DNA of 21,393 nt from Marinosulfonomonas sp. GTDB taxonomy: Bacteria; Pseudomonadota; Alphaproteobacteria; Rhodobacterales; Rhodobacteraceae. Shown here in pieces: positions 14,863 to 18,731 of the stretch (position 1 is the first letter of the stretch; every line of letters starts with the position of its first letter). The stretch covers positions 1 through 21,393 of the forward strand of contig JALSJL010000156.1 in the NCBI GenBank assembly GCA_026989405.1. Reading direction: 5' to 3'. The notes beneath the pieces were generated by a model. That model was given only the letters and a program-made list of their open reading frames with translations, was not told the origin of the DNA and searched no databases. The translations under genes and the position numbers were made by a program.

Positions 14863-15471
14863 TCAGTATTCGACGCCGATCTGCGCCTTGATGCCGGCGC
14901 GGAACGGATGCTTGACCAGCTCCATTTCCGTCACCAGGTCGGCGATCTCGATCAGGTCGGCGTGGGCATTGCGTCCGGTCAGCACCACATGGGTCATCGG
15001 CGGTTTTTCTTCGCTGAGGAACTTCACGACCTCGGCAATCGGCACATAGTCATAGCGGATGGCGATGTTGATTTCATCGAGCAGCACCATCTTGTTTTCG
15101 GGATCGCGGATCAGCTCCTTGGCCTTTTCCCAGGCGGCGAGCGCCATTTCGGTGTCCCGGGTCTTGTCCTGGGTTTCCCAGGTAAAGCCCTCACCCATGG
15201 TGTGAAAGGCGCATTCATTGGAAAATTTCGCGAGGATCAGGTCGCGTTCGCCGGTGGACATGCCGCCCTTGATGAACTGCACGACGGCGCATTGCATGCC
15301 GTGGGCGATGCAGCGGAAGATCATGCCGAAAGCGGCGGTGGACTTGCCCTTGCCCTTGCCGGTGTGGACGATGACCAGGCCCTTCTTGTCGGTCTTGGTC
15401 GCCATGATCTTGTCGCGGGCGGCCTTTTTCTTGGCCATCTTCATCGCGTGGCGGTCGGTGTCGTCAGTCAT
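14863..15471 (-). CDS. cobO: Cob(I)yrinic acid a,c-diamide adenosyltransferase
   Basis: CobO (CobA/BtuR family) transfers the 5'-deoxyadenosyl group of ATP to the Co(I) form of the corrinoid in the aerobic cobalamin pathway. The 202-residue sequence has the modified P-loop HTGKGKGKSTAAFG (36-49), FRCIAHGMQCAVVQFIKGG, the WE...D and VLLDEINIAI Walker-B region, VVLTGRNAHADLIEIADLVTEME and the typical C-terminal HPFRAGIKAQIGVEY. The N-terminus MTDDTDRHAMKMAKKKAARDK matches the long proteobacterial form. ATG 15471 has AGGAGA eight bases upstream. It is first of a three-gene minus-strand operon. The functionally linked cobN lies about 3.3 kb further right on the same strand. Confidence 0.96.
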   Translation of the reverse strand: MTDDTDRHAMKMAKKKAARDKIMATKTDKKGLVIVHTGKGKGKSTAAFGMIFRCIAHGMQCAVVQFIKGGMSTGERDLILAKFSNECAFHTMGEGFTWETQDKTRDTEMALAAWEKAKELIRDPENKMVLLDEINIAIRYDYVPIAEVVKFLSEEKPPMTHVVLTGRNAHADLIEIADLVTEMELVKHPFRAGIKAQIGVEY

Positions 15472-15572
15472 CGATCATTCTCCTGTCGCGGGGGAAGAGT
15501 TTGCGGCTCGTGTGGGCGGATTGCAAGGGGGTGTTAGCAAAGCGTTAACCAGGATGCGCAAGGGTTGGCCGC

Positions 15573-15896
15573 ATGTGGTATCGTGCCCTTCTGATCGCCC
15601 TGCTGCTGGCTCTGGCCGGCTGCGACAGCCCCGCGCCCGAGATGTGGGGCGGCGCGATGCGCGAGGTTTCGGTGGATGGCAGCCGGTTCCGGGTGTTCAT
15701 GCAGCCGGGCGGCTACCGGGTCGAGGCGCATCGGGTATCGGTGGAGATGCTGCCCAGCAAGGTCGAGACCTTTGCGCGGGCCTACCGTGCGATCGAGCTG
15801 GCGACGGGCTGCAAGGTGGTTGCCGGGTCGTTGGGTGGGGACCGGGCGATCGTGACCGCGCGGGTGAATTGCCGGCTGCCCGAGCGCGGGCGGTAA
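15573..15896 (+). CDS. Small putative lipoprotein, function unknown
   Basis: This 107-residue protein has a lipoprotein signal peptide: MWYRALLIALLLALAGC, with lipobox LALAGC and the lipidated cysteine C17. The mature part is about 90 residues with no domain I recognise. It contains a segment (EVSVDGSRFRVFMQPGGYRVEAHRV) likely to be beta-rich and a second cysteine pair (C82, C102). It is divergent from cobO with 101 bases between. A weak promoter-like pair (TTGCAA 15521-15526, 17-base spacer, GTTAAC 15544-15549) lies upstream. Its 3' end carries repeat copy 4. It is convergent with the GFA gene. Confidence 0.75.
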   Translation: MWYRALLIALLLALAGCDSPAPEMWGGAMREVSVDGSRFRVFMQPGGYRVEAHRVSVEMLPSKVETFARAYRAIELATGCKVVAGSLGGDRAIVTARVNCRLPERGR

Positions 15897-15904
15897 GGGC
15901 GGGA

Positions 15905-15940
15905 GCCTCCGGCGGAGGTATTTTGGCCAAGAAGAAGAGG
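15905..15940 (+). repeat. Recurrent downstream element, copy 4 (hairpin plus T-run)
   Basis: CCTCC (15906-15910) and GGAGG (15914-15918) pair around loop GGC, followed by TATTTT and GGCCAAGAAGAAGAGG. It begins nine bases after the lipoprotein stop. In this copy the hairpin plus T-run has the form of a short intrinsic terminator. Confidence 0.7.
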
Positions 15941-15941
15941 A

Positions 15942-16343
15942 TCAGCCATCCGGGGCCGGGCCCGGGTGGTGGGGCAGGCTGTCGTCGAGCTTCAGCCAGG
16001 GCAGGTGTTCGGCGTAGTGGACATGAAAGGCGGGTTCGAACGCGGCCGGGTCCGACAGGGTGGCCGCGTAAAGGTGGATTTCGCCGGAGTAACGGTCGGC
16101 CTGGAAGGCCATCGGTGTGCCGCAGGTGGGGCAGAAGCTGCGCCTGACGCCGGGGGATGATGCCCAGGTTTTCGGTGGCTGGCCGGTCCATTCGAAGCGG
16201 CTGAGCGGGATGCCGAGGAAGGTGGTGACGGGCGAAGCCGTCTGCCGGCGGCAGCTTTCGCAATGGCAGTGGCAGGCCCAGGTTTCGGGGCCTTCGATCC
16301 GGTAGCGGGTGGCGCCGCACAGGCAGTGATCGGTTCTGATCAG
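15942..16343 (-). CDS. GFA-family zinc-binding protein (glutathione-dependent formaldehyde-activating-like)
   Basis: Translating the minus strand gives a 133-residue GFA/Mss4-like protein. It has zinc-ligand cysteines in HCLCGATRY (C7, C9), ACHCHCESCRRQT (C24, C26, C28, C31) and FCPTCGTPMAF (C71, C74), followed by IHLYAATLSDPAAFEPAFHVHY and the usual EHLPWLKLDD. It is full length for the family. The founding member accelerates S-hydroxymethylglutathione formation; most relatives have unknown roles. No ATG, GTG or TTG lies at the N-terminus: a stop codon stands six codons upstream of ATCAGAACC. The best start is CTG 16341-16343, inside the overlap CTGA with the GNAT stop, with AAAGGGA six bases upstream. 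It is third gene of a minus-strand run with GNAT and nucleotidyltransferase genes. Confidence 0.85.
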   Translation of the reverse strand: MIRTDHCLCGATRYRIEGPETWACHCHCESCRRQTASPVTTFLGIPLSRFEWTGQPPKTWASSPGVRRSFCPTCGTPMAFQADRYSGEIHLYAATLSDPAAFEPAFHVHYAEHLPWLKLDDSLPHHPGPAPDG

Positions 16344-16837
16344 GTGACGTCCCTTTCAAGGCGGCAGGAGGTGGGGCGGGCATGGCCCGGGTGCGTCTCA
16401 TGTGCGACGAGGCGAAAGCCCATGGCGGCAAAGGCGCGCTGGTTTTCGGTGAGCTCGATCCGGGTTTTCAGGACGAGACGGGGCAGGTGGCGGGCGCGGG
16501 CGCGCTTGATGGCCACCCCGACAAGGCGGCGGGCGAGGCCCTTTTGGCGGTGGCTTGCGGCGACCGCGAGCTTGCCAAGGTAGAGATGGTCGGGTGCGGG
16601 GGTGAGGAACATGCAGGCAACGGGCGGTGTGCCGATGGCCCAGACCTCGCCGGTTTCGGCCTGCGTGGCGATGTCGGCCAGGCTCAGCCGGTGCAGCGAG
16701 CTTGGCGGGTCGATGCGGCCCTCCATATAGTCGAAGGCTTCGTGCAGCAGGGCAAGGATTGCCGGGATTTCCGCGGCGTCGGGTGCCAGGCGGTATGGGG
16801 TCAGGCGGGCCACGGGACGACGGTCAGTTCGGGCCAC
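16340..16837 (-). CDS. GNAT-family N-acetyltransferase
   Basis: This 165-residue protein has the GNAT fold. The acetyl-CoA pyrophosphate loop is RQKGLA (97-102) after the strand LYLGKLAVAASH, followed by the helix RRLVGVAIKRAR and the C-terminal NQRAFAAMGFRLVAHETHPGH typical of small-molecule acetyltransferases. The substrate is unknown. The first in-frame start is GTG 16837, which overlaps the nucleotidyltransferase gene by 37 bases. GTG 16813 would shorten the overlap to 13 bases and remove eight residues; I cannot decide between them. Its stop TGA sits in CTGA with the proposed GFA start, so translation is likely coupled. Confidence 0.88.
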   Translation of the reverse strand: MARTDRRPVARLTPYRLAPDAAEIPAILALLHEAFDYMEGRIDPPSSLHRLSLADIATQAETGEVWAIGTPPVACMFLTPAPDHLYLGKLAVAASHRQKGLARRLVGVAIKRARARHLPRLVLKTRIELTENQRAFAAMGFRLVAHETHPGHARPTSCRLERDVT

Positions 16838-17403
16838 AGGCGCTTTTGGCGCACGGCCTTGGTTTCGTGCGTCTTGCGGTTGTCGCGCGGCGGGTTCGGG
16901 GTGAGACGAAAGGAGAAGATGTCATCGAGGCCGAACGGAGCATGAAGGGTGAAACTGTCATCTGCCAGCAAGCGCAATCCGACGCAATGGGTGCGGCAGG
17001 CGAAACGGTCGATGGCGTCGCGGCTGCGGCTGAGTGGCTCATAGGCTGTGCCGAAGTGTTGCTCATACCACAGGTGCACGCGGGCCTGGTTGCGGACCTC
17101 GACCGGCGGGGTTGACGCGAAAAGCGGCGCGGCACGCTGGATGATCCGGTCTTCGGCTTCGTAGCTGGTGTCCGGGTCGAAATAGAACAGGTCGATATCG
17201 TTGACGCCATGCATGTCGGGGCGTCCGGTCAGGTGGTTCCAGACCTGCTGGTAGATCGCGCCCGAGACGATCCACCAGTCGGGCAGGTCAAGGGTGCGTG
17301 CGGTGCGAAAGGCGGCCATCAGCTTGGGGCTGGCCCGGACGATCTCGAACAGGGCAGCGCGCTGGATATGGTCCGGATTTGCGGAAAATCGCAGGTGGGT
17401 CAT
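16801..17403 (-). CDS. Nucleotidyltransferase-like protein (DUF925/COG3575 type)
   Basis: This 200-residue protein resembles the COG3575 family of predicted nucleotidyltransferases. The fold signature is SGAIYQQVWN (47-56) followed by GVNDIDLFYFD (66-76), with aspartates D69 and D71 as the expected metal ligands. A third acidic position is probably further on. The middle has RVHLWYEQHFG and the C-terminal half FGLDDIFSFRLTPNP. No substrate is established for the family as far as I know. The start ATG is at 17401-17403. It leads the overlapping run nucleotidyltransferase - GNAT - GFA. Only 40 bases separate it from the YCII gene, so read-through from the ArsR cassette is possible. Confidence 0.85.
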   Translation of the reverse strand: MTHLRFSANPDHIQRAALFEIVRASPKLMAAFRTARTLDLPDWWIVSGAIYQQVWNHLTGRPDMHGVNDIDLFYFDPDTSYEAEDRIIQRAAPLFASTPPVEVRNQARVHLWYEQHFGTAYEPLSRSRDAIDRFACRTHCVGLRLLADDSFTLHAPFGLDDIFSFRLTPNPPRDNRKTHETKAVRQKRLWPELTVVPWPA

Positions 17404-17443
17404 TTCAGTGCAAGGCGAGGGGGGCGTCTGATGGCGACACGCT

Positions 17444-17743
17444 TCAGCCCGGCATTTTCATCATTTCCGAAACCTGTATGGTTCCGCCCATTTCCAGGAA
17501 GGGGTCCGCCCTGGCGATCTCCAGCGCTTCATCCTTGCTGTCGGCGCGCACGATGGCAAAACCTGACATGGGCGTTTCGATATCCGGGCCGACCAGTTCC
17601 GTCCCCATCAATGGTTGCCCGGGATTTACGACCTTGTCGCCAAGGCTTTCGATCCATTTCATCCACTTGCCGCGGTGCGCCTGGCCTTCTTCGGGTGTCG
17701 CCGGCTTGGCGCCGCCGAAATATCCAATGATGTAGTCAGCCAT
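17444..17743 (-). CDS. YCII-related small protein
   Basis: This 99-residue protein has the ferredoxin-like YCII fold. It reads MADYIIGYFGG, then a HRGKWMKWIESLG helix (23-35), a GQPLMGTELVG turn (42-52), and SGFAIVRADSKDEALEIARADPFLEMGGTIQVSEM (60-94), which is the family's conserved C-terminal strand-helix-strand with DPF. Family members are small dimeric enzymes or sensors, often next to SRPBCC genes and sigma factors or ArsR regulators. ATG 17743 is chosen because AAGGAG lies seven bases upstream; a longer frame to 17776 would overlap the upstream gene. It is third in the ArsR - SRPBCC - YCII operon. Confidence 0.9.
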   Translation of the reverse strand: MADYIIGYFGGAKPATPEEGQAHRGKWMKWIESLGDKVVNPGQPLMGTELVGPDIETPMSGFAIVRADSKDEALEIARADPFLEMGGTIQVSEMMKMPG

Positions 17744-17765
17744 GTTCGTTCTCCTTGTTGTGGCT

Positions 17766-18233
17766 TTACGCAGCACAGGCCGCGCCGTAGCCTTCTTCGA
17801 ATATCATTGCCCAGCTTGAGCCGTAGCCGCCGTACATGTCCCGGGCCAGATCGCCAAACGCTTCCCACCGGCTTTGCGTCAGAACAACCTTGGTCAGGTT
17901 GGGTGAAATTTCGTGGAAAACCACCTCGACCAGGCTGGCGGTTTCGGGCGAAAGGCCCATGTGGAAATCCAGTTTGAGCCGGTGACAGGGATCGTATGTG
18001 CGAATGGTGCCCCAGTGATGCTCTTCGCCATCGGGGCCGATCTCGACAATGCGCCCACCCTGGCGCGCATCGATCTTGAGCGCGCTTGGCGGTGCGCCGT
18101 TGCGCATGATCGAGATTGAGCGTTGATCAAGTGGCCACCAGTTTGGCATGCCTTCGACAAAAATGCCGAACGCTTTTTGCGCACCGCATGGCACTTCGAT
18201 GGACTTTACGATGGGGGGCAGGGTTTCAACCAT
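17766..18233 (-). CDS. SRPBCC (AHSA1/START-like) domain protein
   Basis: This 155-residue single-domain protein of the Bet v 1/AHSA1 type has an N-terminal strand (VKSIEVPCGAQKAFGIFVEGMPNWWP), the central GGRIVEIGPDGEEHHWGTIRTYDPCHRLKLDFHMG, and a C-terminal helix (RDMYGGYGSSWAMIFEEGYG). Such domains form a hydrophobic ligand pocket. ATG 18233 (MVETLPPIVKS) overlaps the arsR-type gene by eight bases; a longer frame to 18380 is antisense-like filler within that gene. ArsR genes directly followed by an AHSA1-like SRPBCC gene are a frequent pairing. The SRPBCC partner may bind the same small molecule, but neither inducer nor ligand is known. Confidence 0.9.
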   Translation of the reverse strand: MVETLPPIVKSIEVPCGAQKAFGIFVEGMPNWWPLDQRSISIMRNGAPPSALKIDARQGGRIVEIGPDGEEHHWGTIRTYDPCHRLKLDFHMGLSPETASLVEVVFHEISPNLTKVVLTQSRWEAFGDLARDMYGGYGSSWAMIFEEGYGAACAA

Positions 18234-18543
18234 CGTCCGCACTGACCTGGCGCGCGACTTCTGCGCCGAATGACGCCAATGCATCGTCCCAAAACCCATC
18301 CAGCCATTGCCTGAGGCCCTCCAGCCCCTCGCGGCGCAGGTAGTAAAGCCGCCGCGTGCCCTGGGTTTGGACCGAGACAAGATTGGCGGCCATCAAGACC
18401 TTGAGATGTTGCGAAACCGCCGGGCGGCTGACCGGTTGCCGGGCCGCGAGATCGCCCACGGAACAGGGCCCCTTGTTCAGCGCTTCGAAGATATGGCGCC
18501 GGGTAGGGTCTGCAAGGGCGTGAAGAACATTTCCGTAAGTCAT
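18226..18543 (-). CDS. ArsR-family transcriptional regulator
   Basis: This 105-residue winged-helix repressor starts MTYGNVLHALADPTRRHIFEAL, has recognition-helix region RQPVSRPAVSQHLKVLMAANLV (36-57) and a wing (VQTQGTRRLYYLR). It has no obvious cysteine metal site (only C27), so it probably is not a classical arsenic or metal sensor; its signal is unknown. It is first gene of the ArsR - SRPBCC - YCII cassette. An inverted-repeat cluster covers its start codon, and no Shine-Dalgarno is visible before ATG 18543, so the message may be leaderless and autorepressed. Confidence 0.92.
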   Translation of the reverse strand: MTYGNVLHALADPTRRHIFEALNKGPCSVGDLAARQPVSRPAVSQHLKVLMAANLVSVQTQGTRRLYYLRREGLEGLRQWLDGFWDDALASFGAEVARQVSADDG

Positions 18544-18569
18544 TGCTTACGGTAAGCGACTATTTACGG
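18533..18569 (-). promoter_or_regulatory. Likely ArsR operator cluster over the arsR start codon
   Basis: Four CCGTAAG-type half sites lie here. CCGTAAG (18533-18539) is inverted to CTTACGG (18546-18552) with a six-base gap. GCTTAC-G-GTAAGC (18545-18557) is a perfect palindrome. TTTACGG (18563-18569) adds another half site. On the minus strand, TTGACT (18573-18578) and TACCGT, 18 bases away, could be -35 and -10 boxes, placing the transcript start at or next to the ATG. Confidence 0.6.
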
Positions 18570-18731
18570 ACAAGTCAAGCCTCTGGTGGCGACCGGCCAG
18601 GGAGACAGGTGATACAAGTCACATCGAGGGCTGGAAAGCGTCGGTTTTCAAGCGCGATGGGCCCAGACAAGGGCACACTATTTGGCGTGCCTGGCGTGGG
18701 CGATGTGCCACGCGGCGCCGGGTTTTTGGTT

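Noticed and set aside
15697..16431. Minus-strand 244-codon open frame overlapping the GFA and lipoprotein genes
   Set aside because: It is in a different frame from the cysteine-rich GFA protein and is proline/arginine-rich with no motif; the GFA reading is far better supported.
16340..17403. Nucleotidyltransferase plus GNAT as a toxin-antitoxin module
   Set aside because: Neither protein has the features of known toxin pairs: the GNAT lacks a ribbon-helix-helix partner and the nucleotidyltransferase is of the COG3575 type without a HEPN neighbour.
18694..18713. GCGTGG/CCACGC hairpin downstream of cobN
   Set aside because: It has only a 6-bp stem with an eight-base loop and no T-run on the minus strand; too weak to call a terminator.
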